From NCBI GenBank assembly GCA_023101885.1, contig JALPQD010000007.1, forward strand, positions 2,500,124 to 2,564,123: DNA of 64,000 bases, given 5' to 3'. Of the stretch, positions 12,454-24,443 are shown piece after piece (the first letter of the stretch is position 1; each line of letters begins with the position of its first letter). A program made the position numbers and the translations under genes. The notes beneath the pieces are model-generated. The model was not told where the DNA came from. It saw only the letters and a program-made list of their open reading frames with translations, and did not search any database. The DNA is from Typhlomys cinereus (lineage: Eukaryota; Chordata; Mammalia; Rodentia; Platacanthomyidae).

Positions 12454-12900
12454 CGGTTACTCTTAAATGTTGCTGTGAGAGAATACTCAGAATCAAACAT
12501 AAGAGAGAAAAGGAGATTTATTCAGCTTCTGGTTCTAGAGGGGAGAAATGGTCTTTCATGGATGAGGCGACCTGGCTGGTGGCTGGAGCTGGAGGCAGCT
12601 AGGTCACTGCAAACATCCTAGAGGCTCAAAGCTGCTCAGTCCAGTAGACCAGTGGGATGATGGCTGAAGGCTGGAGGATTCCTGGAGTTGTAAAAGTGGA
12701 AGAGTCTCTCTTCAAAGTCTTCTGTCCTATGGTTCCATTTATCTGCTCTGCTACTGGGAGGTTCCAATCGGATCTGGGGCTGGCCTTTGTATTGTAAAAG
12801 TTTTAGTCTGAATAATCTCTTCAGATAGTTTGACAACTGATCTTAGTTAATGCCAGGTGTGGTCAAGTTGACACCCATGATTAATGATCATGATACTTGG
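12454..12900 (-). repeat. Rodent interspersed repeat, family A
   Basis: This matches 46090-46482 in reverse orientation. Shared blocks include GGTGTCAACT, a GGCATTAACTAAGATCAG-type block, GGAACCTCCCAGTAG, AATAAATCTCCTTT and a terminal CTCTCACAGCAA followed by TAAGAGTAACCG. The length is about 0.45 kb. It resembles the abundant rodent repeat with a TGTCAACTTGACA-type end and an AATAAA near the other end, which I tentatively place near URR1. The name needs a library search; the pairing of the two copies is seen directly. Confidence 0.65.
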
Positions 12901-12911
12901 TGCTATTTCTT

Positions 12912-13265
12912 TTTTTGTCACTATAAATACACTGCCAAACAACTGAGAGGAACATGGGGATTTATTCTTATTTATGATTCTAATTACAGTTCATAGTCCA
13001 TATTGGCAGGAGACTTCATACCAACAGCAGGAGCCTGGACAGCCGGCCATACCACACCACAGACTTTGCTGAAAAAGAGGGTCAGGCCTCCTCTCACACC
13101 AGACTCTGATGAGTCTGGGAAAGTATGCCACAGTGTTGAACTCATGTTCTCCATCTTATCTACCTACTCAGGATGAGTAGCACCCGCCCACCATATAGGC
13201 TAGATTTTCCCACATCGTTTGGATAATTTCCCACAGGCCTGCTCAGGACTTACTTGCTTTAATTT
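12912..13265 (-). repeat. Rodent interspersed repeat, family B
   Basis: It shares an ordered set of blocks with 37928-39130 and 53935-54310: GGAACA(T/A)GGGGATTTATT-like start, a CTGTTCATAGTCC-like block, CACCC(A/G)CCCACC(A)TATAGGCTA-like block and TTTCCCACAGGCCTGCTCAGG. It sits directly beside the family A copy and in the same orientation. The orientation given is relative only. Confidence 0.55.
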
Positions 13266-13394
13266 TCAGTTCTTATAAGATATGCACAAATCTTGTCGTG
13301 CTGCTGACATTGTGGCTGAGTAGCACCTGCTTAAGGTTGGATTACTCAGAAAAGCAGGTTCAGCTCACTCGTGATCTGAGGTTCTGGTCACAGG

Positions 13395-13565
13395 GTTGGT
13401 AGCAGAAACTAGACCTCTACCCTCATTAGTTTGGTGATTCTTCCAAACAGTGACTCAGCTTCCCTATCATGAGTGCGGGATCATAAAATCATTCCTTGAA
13501 GTTGTTGGAAAGAGTAAGAGAGATAGTATTGCGAGCACCATAAATGTAAAGTAACTTTGTATAAT
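13395..13565 (+). repeat. MIR SINE relic
   Basis: The core order of MIR is recognisable: GTGACTCAGCTTCCCTATCA followed by GGGATCATAAAATCATT, GAAGTTGTTGGAAAGAGTAAGAGAGA and GCGAGCACC, matching the CTCAGTTTCC-TCATCTGTAAAATGGG-region and the downstream GTTGTTGTGAGGATTAAATGAG-like block. This is a very old mammal-wide element. Confidence 0.5.
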
Positions 13566-14289
13566 GTATAATAATGGCTAAACGTGATCATGGTATGGAA
13601 ATACTTTGCTGTGGAGAGTCTTTATAACTCTCAGAGTCATATGAAGCAACCATTCTATGTCACTTAAGCGGAAACAAAATTCCTATTGTATTACAATCTT
13701 TGCCACTGCCCAGTTCCATATTTATGATGACACACTGCTTTTAAAATACTTGCATTAGACGAAAGTACTGTGTCTCCCAATATCCTACCTACTGACCTGT
13801 TAAGTGTTCAAGGAAAAATGTGGAAAAAAATGTACTATGAAAATGTGCTTGGAAGTGTCATGCCTTAGTGAAAGTTACAGCTTTCCCCTTCAACTTAGGT
13901 ACAAAGAATGATTGGGTGGCACTTTTACAAAAATCTCAGATAAAATCTATGCAATATATACAGTAGAGTGTAGGCTAAAAATGCTTTTAAACTTATTGGA
14001 AAATATATATCAGCACTCATCAGGTCATATATCACACAATCAAGCTTTATTGGAAATTCTGACACCAATCTCCTTAGCTAGAAAACTTGAAAGTCTATTT
14101 TAAAAGTAGCATAACTTCCATGATTCTGCAAAATGATAAAAATGTCTTTCATTACTGTCTCCCCTGGTAAAGATCTATAATTACACTTTGACAGTCATTC
14201 TTTAAATACTGTATATCATCTTATTTTACATTTACTTACTTATCATTGTCTGCTAACAATTCATCTTAAATGACAAAAAAATACTCAAT
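13566..14289. other. Unique AT-rich DNA, nothing identified
   Basis: No recognisable repeat or coding frame is seen. Confidence 0.4.
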
Positions 14290-14465
14290 GCCTAAGAATG
14301 GCAAAATTGTTCAGCCTGTGAGGATTTGAAATAGAAGGAACTAAATCCTGACTCTCCCATTTATTTTATGCAAAATCTATTAAATATCTAAACTTCAGTT
14401 TGAAGACTTGGGAATGACGTTATGAAACACAGGAAGTAACAAGCACTATGTATTAGCTACAGTGC
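14290..14465 (+). repeat. MIR SINE relic
   Basis: The sequence follows the MIR core: GAAATAGAAGGAACTAAATCCTGACTCTCCC, then AAACTTCAGTTTGAAGACTTGGGAATGA, then CAAGCACTATGTATTAGCT. These correspond to the ACTCTGCCACTTA, CTCAGTTTCC and GGCACATAGTAAG blocks of the family. Confidence 0.5.
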
Positions 14466-15239
14466 ATGTTTGACACCAAGAAGAATAAAATAGTTAGACA
14501 TTGAAGACAGTAAAAGTTCGAAGATCATGTTGACCACCAAACGCATGAGACTCATGAAATTGCTTCCTGTGTTTTAGCCACTTGTTAACTACATCTCATG
14601 TAGAAATTGGTGCTCAAAAAAAAAAAAAAGAAGAAAGTGCCCTTTCTTTTTATATAAGGTTTATGGTTTCTATGTTCAAAAATCTAGTAAGTAACGTCCT
14701 GCTGGACCATCAGAAGCTTGTAAAAATTTCATTATTATTAAATATGCTATGCAATATTTGTGTCATATATATACTAAAATATGTTCTGTTGTTCAAAATT
14801 AGCCAATATCCTATATTTTACTTCCAATCCAGTTTAGAATTTAAAAGGCAGCAAATATGAAAACTACAAGCACAAAACTTGTAGAAATATCAGCCAATGA
14901 TCATCACCATAGAACAATGAGCATCACAACAGAATTCCCTGTGACTGACTTTGATAATTCTTCTTTCTTCTCTTAGGGCTCACAAGACATATTTTTGTTG
15001 GCATTCACTGCATCACACTGCATACAGTGTGCTGTATTCATATGTTCTTGTCTCATACTTTGCTGCAGCAAAATCGATATATTTTTAAGTAAGAGAGTTT
15101 GTGGTGTAGCCAGCTCACTGTCTTTCAAACAATACTTTGTCGACATACTACCACTTAAAAGCAAGTCTATTGTTGTTCATAGGGATGGACTGAAGCTACT
15201 ACCAGGCTTAAGCCATCTTCTTCACACAGTATGGCCCTC

Positions 15240-15240
<1 letters not shown>
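14466..15240. other. Unique AT-rich DNA, nothing identified
   Basis: A 13-A run lies near 14617. Short open frames overlap on both strands near 14973-15306 but show no protein family character, and one of them reads into the TCA microsatellite. Confidence 0.4.

Positions 15241-15273
<33 letters not shown>
15241..15273. repeat. (TCA)11 microsatellite
   Basis: Eleven uninterrupted TCA triplets. Confidence 0.97.
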
Positions 15274-18200
15274 AGGAAGTTATCTTTCATTTTTGTAAGA
15301 CCCTAATTCTATTTCTGAAAATGTGATGATTTTTCAATTTTTCAATTTTTTTAATAATTTATAATTTCATGTATGAATACAATGAATTTATGATATTTCA
15401 TACCTTAAACCCCAAATCCATCCTCCTTGCTTTTCCCATTGAAATCTTTTTCATTCTTGCCAGTCTCCCTGCTGTTTTCATGTCTTTTTGCATGTGTGAA
15501 CCAATGAGTTTCACTAGGATTGCCTTGCATAACATGTGCCTGAACATTTGCTGAAACATGAATCATATATCAGTGGATATGCCACTGAAGAAGAAATCCC
15601 CCACAATCACATCCAGTAATAACCTCTCTCAAGGAGGACAGGGGCATCTTTAGATCTTTCCCCTTCCATGGTGAAATGTTCATAGGACAAATATTGTACT
15701 AGTCTTGTGGAAATACACATAGATACAGTCAGGTTATAGATCAAATAGCTCTCAAGACACTCCATGCCCCACTTCAGGGTTTTACAATCTTAAGACTCCC
15801 CCACTTTCAAAATGTTCCCACCAAGCCTTCAGGTGGAGAGTGGATGTAGATATCCTGTTTGGGTCTAAGCAGACAGCCATCACTTTTTTTCTGCACTTTG
15901 ACCACTTGCGATTTTCTATAATAAGCACCTTGCATTGCAAAAGGAAGCTTCTAGATTGAGAGGTGATTGTTCCTCCAATACATAGGTATAATGACAAATT
16001 CAGTACCACTCTTTCCACTGCATAAGAAAAGGGTTGTGTAAGAAATCAGTCTCAGAGGAGAAGACTGGCTCAGAAAAGAAAGTTACTTCATAGCAGAAAG
16101 CTACTTCAGTGCTTCTCCAGAGGAACTTCATGGCAGAAGCAATAGGTTGGAAGTCATGCTGCTGTTGACTTCAATTGTGTGTAAAATTAAAAGAACAGAA
16201 GAAATCGTTATTGTTCATCATGTTGATGCTAATGATTGTTGAGATGCCTGAAAGAAGCTCTCCCTTCGAAAGATTTTCAAGGATAAGTTCTAATGCAATT
16301 ATTCTTAACTACATCTCTAATTAAAAGCTGTACAGTGCAGCACCTTAAATAGGTTTACTGAACTAAAAACTGAAACCTGAAGTTTGAAGAAGGAAACTAT
16401 TTTCTTCATCTTAAACTGAGGAAACTGATGGTTAACTCATTTAACATGCTTCAAGCCATTTCCTTTGAAATGTAAGTATGTCGGGCTATGAGATTGCCTA
16501 CTTTATTTCTTTGGCAAATATTATTAAAATTTTATTCTCTGTAATTCCAGTCCAATAAATAAATGAGCTAGTTCAAGTTTGCTGGTCAATTAATATTTTA
16601 AAAACCATTTTACTTTGTTACTCCCTGCTATAAACACAGGACAAGTTTTCCAATGTTTCCTAGTGCATATTCTATAAGACGGTATGTCAATTCATGGGAC
16701 TTTCTCTTCTTCAGACCTTTGTTGTCTACAAAATCTCAGTTGTACAGCTCAGTAAACTATATGCAGTGATTCAGAGTGCTGTTACAGAATTGTATCAGAA
16801 AATAGTACATATTTAGGTATCTTACAAAAACTATCATACAGAAAGTCCACCTTGCTTTATATTTATAGGCCATATCTACACATTCTTCCATATTGCATTA
16901 TAATAAATTAATAAGTAATATTAAACAATAACAGAAAAGAGGTAGTTTTAATTCTTCAACTGAATACTAATTCTATTCAGAATATTGCATGTATGTTAAT
17001 AAGAATATTGGCCTGAATTTTTAGTGATTTATTAATTTCATTGTCATTTTACATTATTTTTTTGTTCTCATACAAATGTTCAGCCCTGTACTCTTTGGGG
17101 TATTAGTTAATGAAGCTTGTTTTTTAAAATTAAGAAGAGAGAGGACTGGACTTTGGACTCCAAGAACCCCAAAAAGAGATTCTTCCTGGTCTCATCTGAT
17201 TCCTAATGGTTGGAAAAGACCTTGACCTAACTCCCTCCATCACTGCCTCTGTTCATGCATGATCTGTCCCATTGTCAGAGTGTCTTTAATATACTTGTTT
17301 GTGGATGTATGAACCCCTATAAAACCTGGGATGCTCTCACCTGAAAGTTCATTAACTCTACAAAAACAAAGTTTTTAAAAGCATTGATATTTTCAGGTTA
17401 GAAGACTAGGAGAAGGACCCATCTGATAGGGAGCATTGTTCATTCTCTTCAAGGCCAAATTCATAATCTCTTACACAAATCCAGGGCCCTCATCAGAAAG
17501 AAGGAAAGCTCACAAACATGAGGTACATGCATTTGAAAAGAATCTTTTTGAATGGAATCTTCACCTTAGCCTTCCTATGGATAAAAGATGTCCATCCTGC
17601 TGTGGCTACAAGCAGCAGAGGACAGCTGTGGACGCAGCCCAACATAAAATTGTAAACTCTGTGAAAACACTGTGGAACTGAGGTGTGGGTGGTTGGGAGA
17701 ATTTTCTTGTCAAAATTCAGTTGTGCAATTCTTTAGAATAAACTTTGAAGTTACTAACATTGAGTCATAGTATCAAAAAGAATTATTTCGTTATAGCACC
17801 CATCTGCATGCAAAACGTGCCTTCTGGCACAGTAGTGGTATGACTATTATGGGAGCAACCACCTATCCACAGAGAAGTGTGATGTCTACTCCACAGAAAG
17901 AGCTTATGCTTTGCACTGCAAACCCATGGCTGCAGATGACGAACTTAACTTTCTCTAGGTGAACCTAGAGTGCTTACCAAATAAGCTATGCTACTCCCAG
18001 TATAACCAGTGATGTTTCTTTTTGCCAAGAACAGTGGTGAAGGCAGAGATTCTTAACTGCTCAGGTTGTTGAGAATAACCATGGAGCATTTAACCCTAAG
18101 TATGACACTTTTACCATCTCTACTAAGGCTCAGGGATCAGCACCAAAGAGGGGACAGAAAGAAGACAAGAGCTAGAAAATGGGAAAGGAGGACTGTGAAA

Positions 18201-19245
18201 TGTCTTCAGATCATAGAATAAAAGTCAATACAAACATAGCCTCAGGCAGCAATATCTGAATGCCTTGAGCTTGCACCAGAGTGGACCTATCAACTGCTAA
18301 ATAGGAATGGAGAAGCAGTTCACAGGGATCTATCTAATCCTCCTTGCTTGACTGCTGACTCCTGATGAGTACTGTGAACGGACAGCCAGTGTCTTCATTA
18401 ATATACCCATCAAGCAGTGCCACCCCAAACTACAGTGAAAATTTTCAAATTCATGTTCAGGCAGGCCACCTGATTTAGCAATGGCTCTCAAAAGACAACA
18501 AACACATGAAAATGATAAAGGGATTTGTGAGGAATAAACAGACTAGAGAACTCACAGTGTGCATGCAGGAAATTGTCTAAGACCAAATCCAATAAAAATA
18601 AAAATAAAAATAAAATGAAGGAAACAAAAAATAAAAAGACAAGTTAGATACTTGTATATGCATTACATGAAATATTTATTTTATTTTTACTAAATTTTGT
18701 CTAATTGAACACCTTTCATATCTGGCACACTAATAATGATAAAGATTTAAATATAAATTAGGTTTAAATATAAATAAAGGTTTAAAATAAGAGATGTGGC
18801 CCATGTTTTAGAGGAAAAGTATGGATTATCTCATGAAGATAGCTGTTACTCCAAAAGGAAAATCAAACAGATACTTTGCTCTCTCCTACACTGCTAAATC
18901 TTCTGTCCTGAATACAGTACTTTTCCATGAAGAGACTTATTTCAGGCTATTTCTATTTTGTTTAGCTTTTATGTTAAAAGATTTTTGAGGAATCCTTTTG
19001 ATACATAGAAAGCATATCCTTCTCCCTATTTCTTGTTTCAACAATCAAAGGTGCCTCCTCCCACTACCTACTTGGTCCTCCTGGGCAGCTTCAAGAGAGT
19101 TTGGGTCACCCTGATCCAATGTTTTCATTTCTGAGCAGGTACTGTGCACATATACTCAGTGGATAACCATGGGAACAACTGATTGCCATTATGAGTGAAA
19201 TGACTGAGCAATCTTCTTCAGTCATGGAACAAAAATATAGTTGAC
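15274..19245. other. Long mostly unique stretch, no gene seen
   Basis: About 4 kb of AT-rich sequence contains no coding frame with recognisable features. A short AAAAT-type run lies at 18592-18616. The part at 17130-17400 has a CTATAAAACC motif and a worn LTR-like feel, but I cannot support a family call. Confidence 0.4.
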
Positions 19246-19410
19246 CAAGGCAGTGAGAAAGCTCAGTGGGTAAAAGCTCAGTGGTTCAAAGCTCAGTGAG
19301 TAAGGTACCTGTCTACAAGCCTCATGGTCTGAGTTCGACCCCTGGAATCCCACAATGAAGAATAGACTGATCCTGAGCCTCTGACCTCAACTTTAGGAGT
19401 AGTGCCAATT
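19246..19410 (+). repeat. B3/B2-like SINE, diverged
   Basis: The head reads AGGCAGTGAGAAAGCTCAGTG and later GTAAGGTACCTGTCTACAAGCC followed by TCTGAGTTCGACCCC, a tRNA-type box B. TGATCCTGAGCCTCTGACCTC matches the B3 body. An internal piece of the head (AAAGCTCAGTGG) is repeated. It runs straight into the CT tract. Confidence 0.5.
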
Positions 19411-19475
19411 CTCTCTCTCTGTCTTTCTCTCTTTCTCTCTCTTTCTCTTTTCTCTTTCTTTCTTTATCTCTCTCT
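19411..19475. repeat. (CT)n / CTTT-rich tract
   Basis: Imperfect CT dinucleotides with TTTCTCT interruptions form the tail end of the SINE just upstream. Confidence 0.9.
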
Positions 19476-21290
19476 TATAAAAATATTTCTACAAATAAAA
19501 AAAAATTGATCGTTGAGAAACCAGTCAGTGAGATGAATGCCTATGTACTTATTCAAAGTAATCTATGCTTCTTATTTGAAATCTCAAAGGATAGATTAGA
19601 ATAGACAGCATTTATATCTGTGCAAGATTTATACATAAAGCATCCAATCTTTCCTGCTTATGTATTGACTGATTCTGGATGGATAGAAATCATTCTCTAG
19701 AATACAAGAGTAGAGAGTCAACATTATGAATTTAGAAAAACACTCTGTTGGTTGACATTTTAAATTAATAACATGAATATTTTCCCCAAAAATGTTTTTA
19801 TTAGGAAAAATTCACATACGGATCCACATTATCTTGGAAAAATTCTTTATAATAATAGCATGCCAGGTGTGACACTGAGGTGAGAGAAATAGAGGCGTTA
19901 GACTTGCAAACTTCTGTTCAGAGCACAGTTGTTCTAAGAAGAAATCAAGCGAATGAATGAACATACTTACTTTATTGTCTCCAGCTACTTGGAAGACAGG
20001 AGTGCCTTTTATCTCCAGCTGTGGTCGGAATGTGATCTGGGAAGAACATTGCTGAGCTGAACAGCTAATGTGGCCATTCATGTCAGCCAGCAATTGCCAT
20101 CAGGACGAAGAAATGTGAGCCTGACGGCCCACAGCGACCTGAGAAGGCATCTGCCATTCCTCCCCGCCATGGACCAGAATCGTCTGGGCAGCAGATGGCA
20201 TCACTCAAAAACACTGGGTGCGTTCACCAATAAGCAGCCAATGAATCTTCAGCCACCTGCTCTTCGGACCAACCTTATAAATCTGGCATGGGCAAAAAGA
20301 AAAAAAATGCTGCTGGGTAAGTCAAACTTTGAGGTTGTGCAAATGAATGCAACAAATACCATATAATTAAGAACAGTGTTACAATAGCAATGAAGATCTT
20401 CCAATAAGAACTTTTCCATGAGAATTACACTGTCATAATGAAATATTTATTTATAAAATGAAACATTCATAAAACATCTCAGAAACCTCAAATTCTTTAG
20501 TTTCATGGGAATTTAATCAGTGTACTTAAGCCATGCCTCTCAAAGTTCTTTCAGATATAGCCATTGCTATTGCTATAGTGACAAGACCCTGAATTCAGAA
20601 GCCCTGTTCTTCCCCCTTCTTTCTCTCTTCCAACTCCCATTGGGAACCAGCACCTGGAATTTCTGTCCTTGTCATTTCTACTCTTTCCACTGACTTACTG
20701 GGTGAATATAGCAGATTTCAAAACCTATCTCCTCTTCAGGGGCCTGTTCTTCAATCCATCCTCTAAAGCACAACCAAATCAGTTTCTCAAAACTCTGACC
20801 AGGTAAAGTGGTCGTCCACAGAACCACAGCTGGGCCATTCTAAAGTCTGGCTGCAACAAAGGCCCCCAGAGTAGAAGTGTCTCTCTGCAGGGTGAATGTG
20901 CCGCTAGGGCAAAGGACTGGCCAACTGTCTCTCAGAAGTTGCATTTTTAAAGCACAAGTTAAGGGCTTTTGCTTCCTCTTAACCTTCCTTCATGCATTTT
21001 TCACATGATTTGCAAATATTGTTCTTCACTATCTGATATTATTTTTCCATACCTTAGATGCAAATAGGCACATTGACTGTTTACCTCCCATGGAAAATTT
21101 GTACTCATCTTTTTAAGATCACCCTTAACAGTTTGAACAACAAAGGTCCCTCGCAGGCTCAGGTGTTTTGATTCTTGGTATCCAGCTGGTGGTGCTTTTT
21201 GGAAAAGTTATGGAATCTTTAGGAGTTCTAGCCTGAATGGAAGAACCACATCAATCATTGGGGGTGGGTCTTGATGTTGTATAGCACATC
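19476..21290. other. Mostly unique DNA; weak exon-like and L2-like signals
   Basis: No proven gene is present. On the minus strand a frame covering about 19974-20093 ends at AAA|GTAAGTATGT (intron side 19961-19970), a full-consensus splice donor. No acceptor or known domain supports it. Around 20720-20820 the phrase TTCAATCCATCCTCTAAAGCA resembles the 3' region of L2 elements. Both are tentative. Confidence 0.3.
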
Positions 21291-21340
21291 TTCTCCCTCT
21301 CTCTCTCTCTCTCCTCCCTCTCTCTCTCTCTCTCTCTCCT

Positions 21341-21391
<51 letters not shown>
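21291..21391. repeat. (CT)n microsatellite with CTCC interruptions
   Basis: About 100 bp of CT dinucleotides, broken twice by CCTCCCTC. On the minus strand this creates artificial Arg-Glu-rich open frames. Confidence 0.95.
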
Positions 21392-21404
21392 GTGTCTGTA
21401 TTAA

Positions 21405-21580
21405 AAATGATCCAGCCACTTGACATGCCTTGCTTGCTGCCCTGCCTTTCCCTCCATAATGGTCTCTCTCTTCCCTGGAACTCAAAGTCAAAATAAAGAC
21501 CTTTCCATTTTAAGTTGCTTTGGGTCAGAGTATTTTATCACAACAATTGAAAGGCAACTAATACAACTTTTCCACGTTAG
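21405..21580 (+). repeat. End of a rodent interspersed repeat (URR1-like)
   Basis: GAACTCAAAGTCAAAATAAAGACC then TTAAGTTGCTTTGGGTCAGAGTATTTTATCACAACAATTGAAAGGCAACTAATACAAC follows the common rodent repeat end (AATAAA..., GTTGCTTTTGGTCA-type, ATTTTATCACAGCAACAGAAA-type). The rest of the element is lost or covered by the CT tract. Confidence 0.5.
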
Positions 21581-23400
21581 CTTGCATAGAGATATTTGCA
21601 AAAGTTTATATATGTTATATAACTTTCCTCAAATGATTTAGCCATGTTCCATGTTTCATTTCTATCACTAAAAACAATTACCCAAGGCAGATATGTATAC
21701 ATACGCAAGAATTGCACAGAAAATGTCTTATCAGCATCTCACCATTACATCGGAAAGATATCGAGAAGCTGAAAGGCTGAAAGTAAAGGAAGATACTTTC
21801 CTCAATGGTACATCCACTGATCTAGGATGCTGGCTGGAGCATGAATCAGGTCAGACATAAGACATCACAGACTAGCTGAAGCACAGTAGTGGGCTCCAGA
21901 AGTGAAAAAAATTGAAAATTAAGAAGGAGTCAGCCAGGGGAGGTGAAGAGCTGTAAGGGAAATAGAGGGGTGGGGTTTACAACTGAGGGTTGAAAATATT
22001 ATAAAGTTACTATATTCATGTATAGAACATTAATTTTTTTCAAAAAGATTACACTACAACCCAATAAAAAGTGCTAGCCTCTCCTCACAAAAAAAATCAC
22101 CCATATTCAAGTCAGTATTAGCAGATTCTACAGCCAAAATTTGAAATTGTGCATCTAATTCCAGGATCTAGTCTCTTAAAACTATCCTTGATTGCTGACT
22201 TTATAATTTTGATACCCTTAGGGGACTGACTTACAGATAAGTGCTTGTCCGTAGTCATTACCTGTTTTATCTCTATAGACTGAAATACAAACTGATAGAA
22301 AAAGATCTTTTTCATATTTCATATTCATATTTCATATTCAAATAGTTTATGTTCCTTAAAAATGCTGGATTAGGAAATTTAATTCTTGAATGCTGTCACC
22401 TTAGCTTGTTTGTTTTTCTTTCTTTCTAAAGAATGAAAGTTTTAATTAAACCATTTTTGAGGCGTTTTCCCTACTCATCTCATAGCACAAAGCATTTTTT
22501 GGAGAATTTGTTATTGTTTATGGTAAGGGACTGAAGAATATTTGGGATAGTTTAAGTCACAAGTTTTTTTAAAGGACTTTACATCTTTTTGGAGGAGTGT
22601 AGAAGAGGACACTTGAGTGTGCATGCCTGTGGAAAGGGTGACTTCAGGAGTCAGTCCAAATTTATTCTACCTCCTCGTTATTTTGCTCTGGGATTTCTCA
22701 GGCTCTGTCTTCCAGGGTCAGAAGTGCAGCCACCACCATTTCTGCCTGGTATTTTTGCACAAGATCTGAAAACCCAAACTAAGATCCTTCACTTTTGAGG
22801 CTCAGGCTTCTCTCCAGCCTAAAAGACATCATATCTTGCAGCAGAGCATTAGGACTGGGAGAAGCATTAACTTCCCCTAACGGTTTCTTCTGGTAGACCT
22901 TCAATCAGAATTGTAAAATCAAATTTAATGTTGTTATGATAATGTTATCTTCAGTTCTTCTTGCTCTCATGAAATTTAATCAGAACTTTAAAACCTAATT
23001 TTATAATCCTTAATATGCTGCATTAATTTTGTTATCAAATGTACCAATTATGAGAAAAAAGTTATGCCTGATGCAACTTTCACAGAACAAATGTACCCCA
23101 GTCCATGACACATACTTTCTCACCACACAAAGGAAAGCACAGAATTTGGAATTCAAAGACTATAACTTAAGTAAATCATGCTGTATTATGCTTTGTTGTG
23201 ATTGTAGATTTATTTGCTTATTCACTGGCATTTACTGAAATGCCAAGCATTTTCTCTGGGGGAAGGAATGAAGAAAGGGAAGAGATGAAGAGAAGGGGAG
23301 GGGTAGGAGAAGGACAAAAAGGAAGGAAAGTAGATGTGGGAGAGCAGAAAAAGAATGGAAGAAAGAGAAAGAGGAGGAGGAGGAAAATGTGGGCGTGGGT
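21581..23400. other. Mostly unique DNA, no gene seen
   Basis: AT-rich sequence without recognised repeats. A purine-rich stretch (GGAAGGA, GAGGAGG) at about 23260-23390 leads into the minisatellite. Confidence 0.4.
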
Positions 23401-23403
23401 GGT

Positions 23404-24443
23404 AGTGTGCATCCACAATGATGTATGTGCACAATGGTGCGTGCACCATGTTGTGTGTGCACCATGGTGTGTGTGCACAGTGGTGTATCTGCACGGTGGT
23501 GTGTGAACATGGTGTTGTGTGCACAGTAGTGTGTGTACATGATGGTGTGTGTATATGGTGGTGGTGTGTGTGCACAGTGGTGTGTATACATGGTGTGTCT
23601 ACATGGTGCATGTGCTTGGTGGTGTGTACATGGTGTGTGCAAGGTGGTGTGTGTGCATGGTGTGTGTGCACAGTGGTGTGTGTGCACGGTGGTGTGTGTG
23701 CACGGTGGTGTGTGTGCACGGTGGTGTGTGTGCATGGTGTGTGTGCACAGTGGTGTGTGTGCACGGTGGTGTGTGTGCATGGTATATGTGCATGATGGTG
23801 TGTGTGCACAGTGGTGGTGGTGTGTGTATGTGGTAGTATGTGTGGTGGTGTGGGTGCACGGTGGGTGTGTGCACAGTGGTATGTTTCATGGTGATGTGTA
23901 TACATGGTGTTGTGTGCATGGTGTTGTGTGCAAGGTGGTGTGTGTACATGGTGGTGTGTATGTGGTGGTTTGTGTGCATAGCAGTGTGTGTGTGGTGGTG
24001 TGTGTACATGGTGTGTGTGTGGTGGTGTGTGTACATGGTGTGTGTGCACGGTGGTGGTGTGTACATGGTGTGTGTGTGGTGGTGTGTGTACATGGTGTGT
24101 GTGCACGGTGGTGTTTGTGCATGGTGGTGTGTGTGTGCTGGTGTGTGTGCACGGTGGTGTGTGTGCATGGTGGTGTGTGTACATGGTGATGTGTGTACAT
24201 GGTGGTGTGTGCATGGTGGTGTGTGCATGGTGGTGTGTGTGCATGGTGCTGTGTGTGCACGGTGGTGTGTGTGCACGGTGGTGTGTGTGGTGGTGTGTGT
24301 GCATGGTGGCGTGTGTGCATGGTGGTGTGTGTGCATGGTGGTGTGTGTGGTGGTGTGTGTGCATGGTGGTGTGTGTGCATGGTGGTGTGTGTAATGGTGT
24401 GTGTGCATGGTGGCGTGTGTGTGGTGGGTGTGTGCATGGTGTT
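23404..24443. repeat. ~1 kb GT-rich minisatellite, 16-bp unit
   Basis: The basic unit is GTGTGTGCAYGGTGGT, present some 60 times with losses and gains of GT, GTG and whole unit parts. Left-hand units are more diverged (GCACCATG, TATATGG); the middle and right are more regular. A longer compound unit containing GTGTGTACATGGTGTGTG recurs at about 24000-24110. The array has almost no stop codons in several frames on both strands, so it yields long false frames (up to 380 codons) rich in His-Thr-Pro-Cys or Cys-Val-His-Gly. No promoter or coding evidence supports a protein. Confidence 0.95.

Noticed and set aside
17130..17400. Possible LTR with CTATAAAACC
   Set aside because: No TG...CA ends, poly(A) signal order or second copy in the window could be established.
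21208..21491. Arg-Glu repeat frames on the minus strand
   Set aside because: They are direct translations of the CT microsatellite.
23222..24364. 380-codon minus-strand frame rich in His, Thr, Pro and Cys, with similar long frames on the plus strand
   Set aside because: It is produced by the 16-bp minisatellite, which lacks stop codons in several frames on both strands. There is no promoter, no splice context and no protein-like composition.
23404..24443. CRISPR-like array
   Set aside because: There are no unique spacers, the unit is a simple degenerate tandem repeat, and the DNA is mammalian.
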